Below, piece by piece: positions 15,973 to 24,108 of a stretch of DNA of 64,000 bases. The notes beneath the pieces were generated by a model. That model was not told the origin of the DNA and ran no database searches. It saw only the letters and a list, made by a program, of their open reading frames with translations. The position numbers and the translations under genes are program-made. Location: NCBI RefSeq assembly GCF_014650915.1, contig NZ_BMVW01000004.1, forward strand, positions 292,046 to 356,045, in the 5' to 3' direction. The stretch is from Streptomyces poonensis (GTDB taxonomy: Bacteria > Actinomycetota > Actinomycetes > Streptomycetales > Streptomycetaceae). The first letter of the stretch is position 1; each line of letters opens with the position of its first letter.

Positions 15973-16698
15973 TCAGGCCGCCGCCGGCAGGTCCGGCCGC
16001 AGCGGCCACGCCGGGTCCACCGCCTCCTCCGAACCGGTGCGCGCGAACCACGCCTGCAGCCCGCGCGCCTGCGCCGCGTGCCACACCGCCTGCAGCGTGT
16101 GCAGCTCGGCGGGGGAGAGGCGCTCCAGCCGGGCCGCGAACCGCCGCGCCACCGCCCGGACGACCTCCAGCGCCGCCAGCGCGTCCGCCGCCGCGTCGTG
16201 CGCGCCGTCCAGCGGCACCCCGTAGTGCTCGCAGAGCGCGCCGAGCGTACGGCGGCCCTTGCGGTAGCGGTCCAGGTGCTTGTCGAGGACGAGCGGATCG
16301 AGCACGAACAACGGCGTCGACTCGAACCAGCGGCACAGCGACGACGCCCGGTGCCGGCGCAACTCCCGGTCCAGCAGCGTCAGATCGAACGGCGCGTTCA
16401 TCACCACGAGCGGACGGCCGCGCACCGCCTGCTCCGACAGCTGCCGCGCTATCTCGTCCATCACCGGCGACGGCCAGCGCCCGTTGCGCTGCACATGCTC
16501 TTCCGTCAGCCCGTGCACCGCCGTCGCCGCGGCGGGCACCGGCACACCCGGGTTCACCAGCCAGCGGGTCACGCGCGGCCGGGCTCCGGGCGCCTCCTGG
16601 ACGACGACGGCGGCCGACACGATCCGGTCGGTCTCGACGTCCACGCCCGTGGTCTCCGTGTCAAAAGCGGCCAAGGGGCCCTCGTACCAGCACGTCAT
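15973..16698 (-). CDS. DnaQ-like 3'-5' exonuclease
   Basis: The 241-residue protein has the three Exo motifs of the DEDDh family. These are FDTETTGVD with D13 and E15 (ExoI), VMNAPFDLTLLDREL (ExoII Asp), and GAHDAAADA (ExoIII, His and Asp). It is a stand-alone exonuclease domain related to the DNA polymerase III epsilon subunit or to RNase T/oligoribonuclease, with an extra C-terminal helical region. It is divergent from the DUF4365 gene, 168 bp apart. The substrate (DNA or RNA) cannot be told from sequence. Confidence 0.9.
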   Translation of the reverse strand: MTCWYEGPLAAFDTETTGVDVETDRIVSAAVVVQEAPGARPRVTRWLVNPGVPVPAAATAVHGLTEEHVQRNGRWPSPVMDEIARQLSEQAVRGRPLVVMNAPFDLTLLDRELRRHRASSLCRWFESTPLFVLDPLVLDKHLDRYRKGRRTLGALCEHYGVPLDGAHDAAADALAALEVVRAVARRFAARLERLSPAELHTLQAVWHAAQARGLQAWFARTGSEEAVDPAWPLRPDLPAAA

Positions 16699-16866
16699 GT
16701 GCTTTCAACTCCTCACCGTGCCTCGGCAGTTGACGTGCCGTCCCCTGCCCGGTTCGGTGATACCCGGGCTGTTTGCGCCATACGCCGCGAGGAGACAACA
16801 GAAGTACGGGTCTTGGCAGTTCAGAGGCCTGTGTCGGGAATCCGCCCGCTTCGGAAGGCTCTTGGC

Positions 16867-17430
16867 ATGGCGATCGCGCAGCCCGAGCACGGTGGGCTGC
16901 TGCCGCGGGGAACCACGGCACGCGGCACCCTCGCCACCACCGCCTGCATGGAAACGCTCCAGGTCGGCTATCTGCACGCCGTCGCCGCGGCCGCCGGCTG
17001 CTCGCTCTCCCAGCCCTTCCCGGACAACGGGATCGACTGGCACGTCAGCCACAGCGCCCCCGGGCACACGGTCGACGACGAGGTCACCATAAAGGTGCAG
17101 CTCAAGGCGACGTACCAGATACCGCCGAACCCCCCGGGCCGCTTCTTCTCCTTCACGCTCGACAACGACCACCTGGCGAAGCTGGCCCGCACCCCGGTGG
17201 CGGTGCACAAGATCCTGGTCGTGATGATCGTGCCCCGCTCCCAGGACGAGTGGCTGCGGGCCGGCCACGACCGGCTCGACCTGCGGCACTGCTGCTACTG
17301 GATCAACCTCGCCGGGCATCCGATCACCGGCCGGTACAGAACCAACGTCCGCATACCCACCGCGCGCGTCTTCGACGACCGCGCGCTCTGCGAGATCATG
17401 ACCAGGGTCGGAACGGGAGGCAGACCGTGA
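16867..17430 (+). CDS. DUF4365 protein, PD-(D/E)XK nuclease-like
   Basis: The 187-residue protein fits DUF4365. The helix MGTLQVGY-like segment (METLQVGYLHAVAAAAG) precedes a strand NGIDWHV with D57, then VTIKVQLKAT with Q78 and K80. This spacing is that of a PD-(D/E)XK core with Q in place of the second acidic residue, a pattern seen in several restriction-type nucleases. The C-terminal half contains LDNDHLAKL and a WIN strand. It overlaps the next gene by 4 bp (GTGA), so the pair is coupled. The role is unknown; nucleic-acid cleavage is inferred from fold only. Confidence 0.8.
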   Translation: MAIAQPEHGGLLPRGTTARGTLATTACMETLQVGYLHAVAAAAGCSLSQPFPDNGIDWHVSHSAPGHTVDDEVTIKVQLKATYQIPPNPPGRFFSFTLDNDHLAKLARTPVAVHKILVVMIVPRSQDEWLRAGHDRLDLRHCCYWINLAGHPITGRYRTNVRIPTARVFDDRALCEIMTRVGTGGRP

Positions 17431-18656
17431 CGCTGAGCCCCACCGGCGAACCCCTGTGGCCCGTCCGGCCCCGCCCCGCCGACCCCACCGCCTGGCCCGA
17501 CCCGCCCGACCCCGCCCGCGTCGACCCCGCCGTCCTCGGCGCGCTTCTGCGCCGGCACGGCTGGCAGCGCCGCGGCGGCGCCCGGGGACGGTACGGACGC
17601 TGGACCCCGCCCGGCCCCGGCGGCAGCGGCACGAGCCTGCTGGTGCCCGAGAGCCGCGCCCTCCCCGACAGCGACGACCTGCTCGGCGAGGCCCTGCACG
17701 CGCTCGCCCGCAGCGGCTCGCCCGCCGCCCGCGACATCCTGGTCGGCCTGGCCGTCCCCAGCGACGAGATCCGCTGGTGGCGCGATGTGCCCGTGGGGCC
17801 CGCCGGTGCCGCCCCCTGGGTGGCCGAGGACCAGCTGCGCGGCGCCGCCCGTCAGATGCTCCTCGCGGCCGCGCTCGCCACCCACGCGCGTGCCGGCTAT
17901 CACGGCGCCCGCCACCGCCGGCCGGCCGCGGAGTCACTGGAGAGCGTGCTCGCCGGAGCGGCCTCCGGGGGCCGCCGGCTCACGGCCTTCGTTCCCGTCG
18001 CGACCGGCCGCCCCCTCGCCGTCCGCTTCCACCAGGCGCTCCACGCGGCCCGCGAGGCCGTCGACTACCGGCGGGCCACCGGCGGCATGGACGCCTTCGA
18101 CGGCGCCGTCGAGGCCGGCGTCAGCCACGAGTTCACCAAGGCCCTGGTCGCCCTCGTCCGCGGTACCGAGGGCGCCCGGATCGCCGTCGCCTGGGCCCCC
18201 GCCGCCGGCGCCCCCGAGGGCTGCGCCACCCCCGCCGAACCCGTCGAGTTCTCCCCCGGGGACCTGCCCGTCCTGCGCGACGCCGCGGCCCGCTACCTGA
18301 GCGAGGAGCCCTCGGTGTCCGTGAGCGTCACCGGCACCGTCGTACGGATGCGCAGATCCGGCACGGGCGGCACGGGCGCCGTACGCCTGCACGTCCTGGC
18401 GGGTGCGGAGGTCCCGCGCGTACGGGTGACTCTGGACGAGGAGGCCTACCGCATCGCCGGGCACGCGCATCTGGTCGGGCTGCCGGTGCGGGTGGACGGG
18501 CGGCTGGAGAGCCGGGGCGGATTCCGGCGGCTCACCGGCGTGTCCAAGGTCGTTCCCGTGCAGGTGGACGACGCCGAGCGGGACCGGCTGATGAAGTCGC
18601 TGCAGGAGACGGCGGAGATCACGGCCTTCTTCGAGGGGGCGTGCGGAGGGGAGTGA
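17427..18656 (+). CDS. Hypothetical protein coupled to the DUF4365 gene, possible C-terminal OB fold
   Basis: I do not recognise this 409-residue protein. It has a Pro-rich N-terminus with a short ALLRRHGWQRRGG helix, a long Ala/Arg-rich helical middle, and a C-terminal region of about 90 residues. The last part has alternating strands (VSVSVTGTVVRMRRS, AVRLHVLAGA, PVRVDGRLESRGGFRRL), which resembles an OB-fold nucleic-acid-binding barrel. Its GTG start lies within the stop of the DUF4365 gene, so the two are made together and probably work together. Confidence 0.75.
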   Translation: MTLSPTGEPLWPVRPRPADPTAWPDPPDPARVDPAVLGALLRRHGWQRRGGARGRYGRWTPPGPGGSGTSLLVPESRALPDSDDLLGEALHALARSGSPAARDILVGLAVPSDEIRWWRDVPVGPAGAAPWVAEDQLRGAARQMLLAAALATHARAGYHGARHRRPAAESLESVLAGAASGGRRLTAFVPVATGRPLAVRFHQALHAAREAVDYRRATGGMDAFDGAVEAGVSHEFTKALVALVRGTEGARIAVAWAPAAGAPEGCATPAEPVEFSPGDLPVLRDAAARYLSEEPSVSVSVTGTVVRMRRSGTGGTGAVRLHVLAGAEVPRVRVTLDEEAYRIAGHAHLVGLPVRVDGRLESRGGFRRLTGVSKVVPVQVDDAERDRLMKSLQETAEITAFFEGACGGE

Positions 18657-18780
18657 GGGAGGGCGGTGAGACGGTCCGGGACATAACCGTTTCGCGAGCA
18701 GGACCCCCGGCTCGGTACGATCCTCTCCAATGGCCTAGGCCGTGAAGATGCAGAGGCCCCCCTTCAGGCAGGAGAGACCG

Positions 18781-20757
18781 GTGTCAGACGTCCGTGTGAT
18801 CATCCAACGCGATTCCGAGCGGGAAGAGCGCGTGGTGACGACGGGCACTACGGCCGCCGACCTCTTCCCCGGCGAGCGCTCGGTCGTCGCGGCCCGCGTG
18901 GGCGGCGAGCTGAAGGACCTCGCGTACGAGGTCAAGGACGGCGAGACCGTCGAGCCCGTGGAGATCTCCTCCGAGGACGGTCTGAACATCCTGCGGCACT
19001 CGACCGCGCACGTGATGGCGCAGGCCGTGCAGGAGCTGTTCCCCGAGGCGAAGCTGGGCATCGGCCCGCCCGTCAAGGACGGCTTCTACTACGACTTCGA
19101 CGTGGAGAAGCCCTTCACGCCCGAGGATCTCAAGGCCATCGAGAAGAAGATGCAGGAGATCCAGAAGCGCGGCCAGCGCTTCTCGCGGCGCGTCGTCACC
19201 GACGAGGCCGCCCGCGAGGAGCTGGCGGACGAGCCGTACAAGCTGGAGCTCATCGGCCTCAAGGGCGCCGCGTCCTCGGACGACGGCGCGGACGTCGAGG
19301 TGGGCGGCGGCGAGCTGACCATCTACGACAACCTGGACGCCAAGACCGGCGAGCTGTGCTGGAAGGACCTCTGCCGCGGTCCCCACCTGCCCACCACCCG
19401 TAACATCCCGGCGTTCAAGCTGATGCGCAACGCCGCCGCGTACTGGCGCGGCAGCGAGAAGAACCCGATGCTCCAGCGCATCTACGGCACCGCCTGGCCG
19501 TCCAAGGACGAGCTGAAGGCCCACCTGGACTTCCTCGCCGAGGCCGAGAAGCGCGACCACCGCAAGCTGGGCAACGAGCTGGACCTGTTCTCCTTCCCGG
19601 AGGAGATCGGCCCCGGCCTCGCGGTCTTCCACCCCAAGGGCGGCATCATCCGCCGGGTCATGGAGGACTACTCGCGCAAGCGGCACGAGGAGGAGGGCTA
19701 CGAGTTCGTCTACTCGCCGCACGCCACCAAGGGCAAGCTGTTCGAGACCTCGGGCCACCTGGACTGGTACGCCGACGGCATGTACCCGCCCATGCAGCTC
19801 GACGAGGGCGTGGACTACTACCTCAAGCCCATGAACTGCCCGATGCACAACCTGGTCTTCGACGCGCGCGGCCGTTCGTACCGTGAGCTGCCGCTGCGCC
19901 TCTTCGAGTTCGGGACCGTGTACCGGTACGAGAAGTCGGGCGTCGTGCACGGCCTGACCCGCTCGCGTGGCTTCACCCAGGACGACGCGCACATCTACTG
20001 CACGAAGGAGCAGATGGCCGACGAGCTCGACAAGACGCTCACCTTCGTCCTGAACCTCCTGCGCGACTACGGCCTGACCGACTTCTACCTGGAACTGTCG
20101 ACGAAGGACCCGGAGAAGTTCGTCGGCTCCGACGAGATCTGGGAGGAGGCCACCGAAACCCTCCGCCAGGTCGCCGAGAAGCAGGGCCTGCCGCTGGTCC
20201 CGGACCCGGGCGGCGCCGCCTTCTACGGCCCGAAGATCTCCGTGCAGTGCAAGGACGCCATCGGCCGGACCTGGCAGATGTCGACCGTCCAGCTGGACTT
20301 CAACCTGCCGGAGCGCTTCGACCTCGAGTACACCGGCCCGGACGGGACCAAGCAGCGCCCGGTCATGATCCACCGCGCGCTCTTCGGCTCGATCGAGCGC
20401 TTCTTCGCGGTGCTGCTGGAGCACTACGCGGGCGCCTTCCCGGCGTGGCTCGCCCCGGTCCAGGCCGTGGGCATCCCGATCGGCGACGCGCATGTGGAGT
20501 ACCTGGAGAAGTTCGCCGCCGAGGCGAAGAAGAAGGGCCTGCGGGTCGAGGTCGACTCCTCCTCGGACCGTATGCAGAAGAAGATCCGCAACGCCCAGAA
20601 GGCGAAGGTGCCCTTCATGGTCATCGCGGGCGACGAGGACATGGCCAACGGCGCCGTCTCCTTCCGCTACCGCGACGGCTCGCAGGAGAACGGCATCCCC
20701 GTCGACGAGGCCATCGCCAAGATCGTGAAGGCCGTGGAGGACCGCGTCCAGGTCTGA
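18781..20757 (+). CDS. thrS: Threonyl-tRNA synthetase
   Basis: The 658-residue class II synthetase has all expected parts: an N-terminal TGS domain ([11 protein letters not shown]), the second editing domain with [11 protein letters not shown] and its metal-site residues, and the catalytic core with motif 2 ([34 protein letters not shown]). The zinc site is at MNCPMH, and the anticodon-binding domain begins after [15 protein letters not shown] 18781 is preceded by AGGAGAG. An in-frame ATG 39 bp upstream lacks such a site. The next minus-strand gene shares its terminator. Confidence 0.96.
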   Translation: MSDVRVIIQRDSEREERVVTTGTTAADLFPGERSVVAARVGGELKDLAYEVKDGETVEPVEISSEDGLNILRHSTAHVMAQAVQELFPEAKLGIGPPVKDGFYYDFDVEKPFTPEDLKAIEKKMQEIQKRGQRFSRRVVTDEAAREELADEPYKLELIGLKGAASSDDGADVEVGGGELTIYDNLDAKTGELCWKDLCRGPHLPTTRNIPAFKLMRNAAAYWRGSEKNPMLQRIYGTAWPSKDELKAHLDFLAEAEKRDHRKLGNELDLFSFPEEIGPGLAVFHPKGGIIRRVMEDYSRKRHEEEGYEFVYSPHATKGKLFETSGHLDWYADGMYPPMQLDEGVDYYLKPMNCPMHNLVFDARGRSYRELPLRLFEFGTVYRYEKSGVVHGLTRSRGFTQDDAHIYCTKEQMADELDKTLTFVLNLLRDYGLTDFYLELSTKDPEKFVGSDEIWEEATETLRQVAEKQGLPLVPDPGGAAFYGPKISVQCKDAIGRTWQMSTVQLDFNLPERFDLEYTGPDGTKQRPVMIHRALFGSIERFFAVLLEHYAGAFPAWLAPVQAVGIPIGDAHVEYLEKFAAEAKKKGLRVEVDSSSDRMQKKIRNAQKAKVPFMVIAGDEDMANGAVSFRYRDGSQENGIPVDEAIAKIVKAVEDRVQV

Positions 20758-20782
20758 TCCCACGGCACACGGCACACGTCAG

Positions 20783-20809
20783 GCCCCCGGAGCTCAGTGC
20801 TCCGGGGGC
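20783..20809. terminator. Bidirectional terminator between thrS and the K+ channel gene
   Basis: GCCCCCGGAGC (20783-20793) pairs with GCTCCGGGGGC (20799-20809) over 11 bp with a TCAGT loop. The loop overlaps the stop codon of the convergent channel gene. Confidence 0.8.
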
Positions 20810-21459
20810 TTCGCGTCGTCCCCGCCCTCGCGCGCGAACAACTGGAGCAGCCAGGACGAGAACGACCCGGTCACGGCACCGAGGAGCGCCAGCCCGCACA
20901 TCATCATGCCCACCGCGACGGCCCGCCCCAGGGGCGTCACGGGCACGAGATCGCCGTACCCGACGGTCGCCAGCGTGGCGCAGGTCCACCAGAGCGCGTC
21001 CCCGAAGGTACGGATCGACGCGTCAGGTGCCGTGTGCTCCTGCTGGTACACGGCGAGCGCTCCGGTGAAGCCGAGCAGTACGGCGCTCAGGCCCGCGTAG
21101 ACGCTCACCCGCGCGTACAGCGGCAGCCGGGGCCTGCCGGTCCGCCGCTGAACGGCCTGGTAGGCCCGCACGAGCCGCAGCGGCCGCAGCAGCGGCAGGA
21201 ACAGCACCAGCGTGTCCAGCGCGTGTGTGCGTACGAACCCCGCCCCCTGCCCGCTCAGCCGCCACCGGACCGCGTAGTCGACGGCGAACACGCCCCACGC
21301 CGTGAACAGCACCCCGAGACAGGCCGGCCGCCCCGTGCCGGGCAGGCCGGGCGCGAGCACCCACACCGCGTACGCGGCGAGGAAGAGCATCGATGTGATC
21401 GCGAGCGGCAGCTCCGCTCGCCGTTCCCAGCGGGCCTTGCGGCTGTCATCCTCCACCAC
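20794..21459 (-). CDS. Two-pore-domain type potassium channel family protein
   Basis: The 221-residue protein has about five hydrophobic helices and a selectivity filter TLATVGYGD before the last helix, the hallmark of K+ channels. An Arg-rich segment (RPLRLVRAYQAVQRR) resembles a voltage-sensor-like S4 to S5 linker, so it may be a short Kv-like or Ion_trans_2 channel. It has no RCK domain. It is convergent with thrS. Confidence 0.9.
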   Translation of the reverse strand: MVEDDSRKARWERRAELPLAITSMLFLAAYAVWVLAPGLPGTGRPACLGVLFTAWGVFAVDYAVRWRLSGQGAGFVRTHALDTLVLFLPLLRPLRLVRAYQAVQRRTGRPRLPLYARVSVYAGLSAVLLGFTGALAVYQQEHTAPDASIRTFGDALWWTCATLATVGYGDLVPVTPLGRAVAVGMMMCGLALLGAVTGSFSSWLLQLFAREGGDDAKPPEH

Positions 21460-21524
21460 GCCAGCTTGGCGCCCGGGGCCGCCCGCCGGTGCCCCGGCGA
21501 CGCGTTCCGCAGGAGGGAAGCCAT

Positions 21525-22085
21525 ATGCTGCACCTCATGACGAGTGAGCCGGAACAGCAGATCGGAGTGGGAACGCAGGACGCGTTCCAGCGCCTGTGGA
21601 CCCCCCACCGGATGGCGTACATCCAGGGCGAGAACAAGCCGACCGGCCCGGGGGCCGACGACGGCTGTCCGTTCTGCTCGATCCCGGCCAAGTCCGACGA
21701 GGACGGTCTGATCATCAAGCGCGGGGAGCACGTCTACGCGGTGCTCAACCTCTACCCGTACAACGGCGGCCACCTCATGGTCGTGCCCTACCGCCACGTC
21801 GCCGACTACACGGACCTGACCGCCGCGGAGACCGTCGAGCTCGCCGAGCTGACCAAGCAGGCCATGACCGCGCTGCGCACCGCCTCCGGTGCCCACGGCT
21901 TCAACATCGGCATGAACCAGGGCTCGGTCGCGGGCGCCGGGATCGCCGCCCACCTGCACCAGCACGTCGTGCCCCGCTGGGGCGGCGACACCAACTTCAT
22001 GCCGGTCGTGGGCCACACCAAGGTGCTGCCGCAGCTGCTCGCCGACACCCGCAAGATGCTGGCGGAGGCGTGGCCAGCGGTCTGA
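21525..22085 (+). CDS. HIT-family hydrolase/phosphorylase (AP4A-type)
   Basis: The 186-residue protein has CPFCSIPA near the start (zinc-binding-like pair), LNLYPYNGGHLMVVPYRHV, and the catalytic triad HLHQHVVPRW (HxHxH). The closest type is the mycobacterial Rv2613c AP4A phosphorylase, which also lies between thrS and the pgsA-pimA genes. Products would be nucleotide mono- or diphosphates from dinucleoside polyphosphates. ATG 21525 follows AGGAGGG at 7 bp. Confidence 0.9.
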   Translation: MLHLMTSEPEQQIGVGTQDAFQRLWTPHRMAYIQGENKPTGPGADDGCPFCSIPAKSDEDGLIIKRGEHVYAVLNLYPYNGGHLMVVPYRHVADYTDLTAAETVELAELTKQAMTALRTASGAHGFNIGMNQGSVAGAGIAAHLHQHVVPRWGGDTNFMPVVGHTKVLPQLLADTRKMLAEAWPAV

Positions 22086-22146
22086 CCCCGGCCCTCGTGG
22101 CACGCCGCCGCGCGCCGTCGGGCGGTCCGCCCGGGCGCCGGCGGCT

Positions 22147-23850
22147 TCACGCGTCGTAGACGTCGTCCTTCTTGGGTGTCGGATCCTGCACGGCACCGCT
22201 GAGCACCGACGAACGGTTGTCGAACTTCGCCGTGTCCACGCCGTGCTCCGACAGGAAGTCGATGACCGCCGTGTGCACCACCCGGAGCACCGGGGTGGCG
22301 GTGCGCAGGACGTCGTCGGTCATGAAGCGGTTCTTCCACGGCTGGTCGGCCCAGGCGTGCCGCAGGCCGAAGGGCTCGGGCAGGACCAGTGAGCCGCCGA
22401 GCCAGTTGAGGAGCGGCGGGTACCAGCTGAGCGGCGCGCGGGCCGCGAGACGGACCACCTCGTCGTTGTCGACGAGCGGCAGGGTGATGGTGCGGGTCTC
22501 CCAGAACCGCACGGTCTTGGAGACGGTCCGCTCCTTCGCCGCCGGCTTGCTCATGAACAGCCCGTTCACCGGTCCCAGGGCGTGGCCGGTGAGTTCGATG
22601 CGCAGGGTCTTGTGCAGCACGGTCACGGTGACGAGCATGCTGATCACCAACTGCCCGTCCCAGAGCGTCCACTGCACGCCCAGGTAGTGCCGGTCGCCCT
22701 GGTCGAACTGCTGGTTGTTGCAGATGTCGCTGAGCTGCTTGGCGTTGGCCCGGTGCGCCGTGTACGTACCGGGGCGCGACACCTCCGCGGCGCCCGGCGG
22801 GATGGGCGTGATGATCCAGTGACCTATGTCCGGCTGCGGGAACCCACCCGTGGTCAGGGGACTCTTGTGGAGTTCGCCCAGCGCCCGCTCGATGACGTTG
22901 GCGAGGTCGAAGCTCTGGAAGGACGCGACCTCCGGGGCCGGTACCAGGTGCTTCGCCAGATCCATGCTCAGCGAGCCCGTGGTGCGTGTCTCCTCCGTGT
23001 GCCGGGAGGGGAGCGGGATCAGGTCCTCGGCGAGATGCCAGTGGCCCCAGCGCGTGCCCATGCCGAGGACGCCCTTGGGGCCCGCGTAGAACAGGTGGTT
23101 CGACGCCTGCTCGTCCCTGAGCTCCCCGAACGCCTGGCGCAGCCGCTCGGCGCGTTCGTCGCCGGGGCTGCTCGGCACCGATTCCGGCACCCGGGCGCCC
23201 ACGGCGCTGCCCGAGAGGAGACCCGTCCAGCGCTCGCGCAGGTCCTTCGCCGAGTTCTCGCAGATCCGCTTGGCCAGGAACCAGCCGATGACGGGGGCGA
23301 CGAGCGCCGCGCGCGCGTACCAGGCCCAGAAGCCGGTGAACGGCATCTTGACCAGGAAGAGCACGACGAGTGCTCCCACGGCGACCAGTACCGTGGTGGC
23401 GAGGGCCCCGGCACGCTTGTCGTCGCGCTTGGCGACCGTCGAGCGGATCTGGAAGACCAGCAGCCAGAGCAGCAGGCCGGGCAGGAAGAGCACGCCGAAG
23501 ATCAGCATGACGGCCGTCAGCTTGATGTCGCGCTCGCGGCGGAGGTGGTTCGCCGCCATGCAGTGCTCGACGACGACCTGCGGTTCGATGCCGAAGGACT
23601 GGATGAGCGGCTTGCGGCCGACACCGAGCGTCCGGGAGACCACCGCCTGGGAGAACGCCTCGCCGAGGTTGGGCCGGAAGATCGTCGCCCACTTGCGGTG
23701 CGGCTTCACGGTCGACTGGTGCCACTCGTTGTTCGCTTCGAGGATCTTGCTGACCTCGTCGTCCCGGTAGGCCGCCGACGCCAGCGCGAACGTCGCCATC
23801 GCCCGTGATCCCGCGCGCGGGACCTCTGGACCGATATCGCCGAAAGACAT
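22147..23850 (-). CDS. Orphan membrane protein, unknown function
   Basis: I do not recognise a family for this 567-residue protein. It has a soluble N-terminal region (RPNLGEAFSQAVVSRTLGVGRKPL). Three hydrophobic segments between about residues 110 and 190 follow (TAVMLIFGVLFLPGLLLWLL, TTVLVAVGALVVLFLV, FWAWYARAALVAPVIGWFLA). The remaining soluble part of about 370 residues has strand-rich patterns, such as VQWTLWDGQLVISMLVTVTVLH. It starts at MSFGDIGPEV because the upstream in-frame start has no ribosome site. It sits, reversed, in the middle of an otherwise conserved lipid-synthesis block. Confidence 0.75.
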   Translation of the reverse strand: MSFGDIGPEVPRAGSRAMATFALASAAYRDDEVSKILEANNEWHQSTVKPHRKWATIFRPNLGEAFSQAVVSRTLGVGRKPLIQSFGIEPQVVVEHCMAANHLRRERDIKLTAVMLIFGVLFLPGLLLWLLVFQIRSTVAKRDDKRAGALATTVLVAVGALVVLFLVKMPFTGFWAWYARAALVAPVIGWFLAKRICENSAKDLRERWTGLLSGSAVGARVPESVPSSPGDERAERLRQAFGELRDEQASNHLFYAGPKGVLGMGTRWGHWHLAEDLIPLPSRHTEETRTTGSLSMDLAKHLVPAPEVASFQSFDLANVIERALGELHKSPLTTGGFPQPDIGHWIITPIPPGAAEVSRPGTYTAHRANAKQLSDICNNQQFDQGDRHYLGVQWTLWDGQLVISMLVTVTVLHKTLRIELTGHALGPVNGLFMSKPAAKERTVSKTVRFWETRTITLPLVDNDEVVRLAARAPLSWYPPLLNWLGGSLVLPEPFGLRHAWADQPWKNRFMTDDVLRTATPVLRVVHTAVIDFLSEHGVDTAKFDNRSSVLSGAVQDPTPKKDDVYDA

Positions 23851-24108
23851 TCCGCCCCCATCAGCCGCTCCACCTGCTTCTGCGGCCTTCCCGACTTCGG
23901 TGCTCCGCACACCTGTTGATCAGCTCATCGCCTCGACCGGCGACACGGTCGAGCGGTGATCACACCACATCCACGATCAGGTGATCAGCGTATCCGCACT
24001 CGCCGGCATCCCGTCGGCGGACGGCCGAAGCCGCCCGCCGATGCGCGGAGTTCGCCCGGATGCACACCGGCGCGAAAGCGGGCGCGACCACCGCGCACCG
24101 GGTAACTC

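Noticed and set aside
18657..18780. A T-box or other riboswitch before thrS
   Set aside because: Only 124 bp are available and I see no T-box sequence or specifier-loop arrangement; a weak TACGAT -10-like box (18716-18721) suggests plain transcription.
18784..20775. A 663-residue antisense frame over thrS
   Set aside because: thrS on the plus strand is unmistakable; the antisense product is low complexity and lacks a start site.
22086..22146. A terminator between the HIT gene and the orphan membrane gene
   Set aside because: GC-rich segments can pair around GGGCGG-TCCGCCC but with bulges; too weak to list as a feature.
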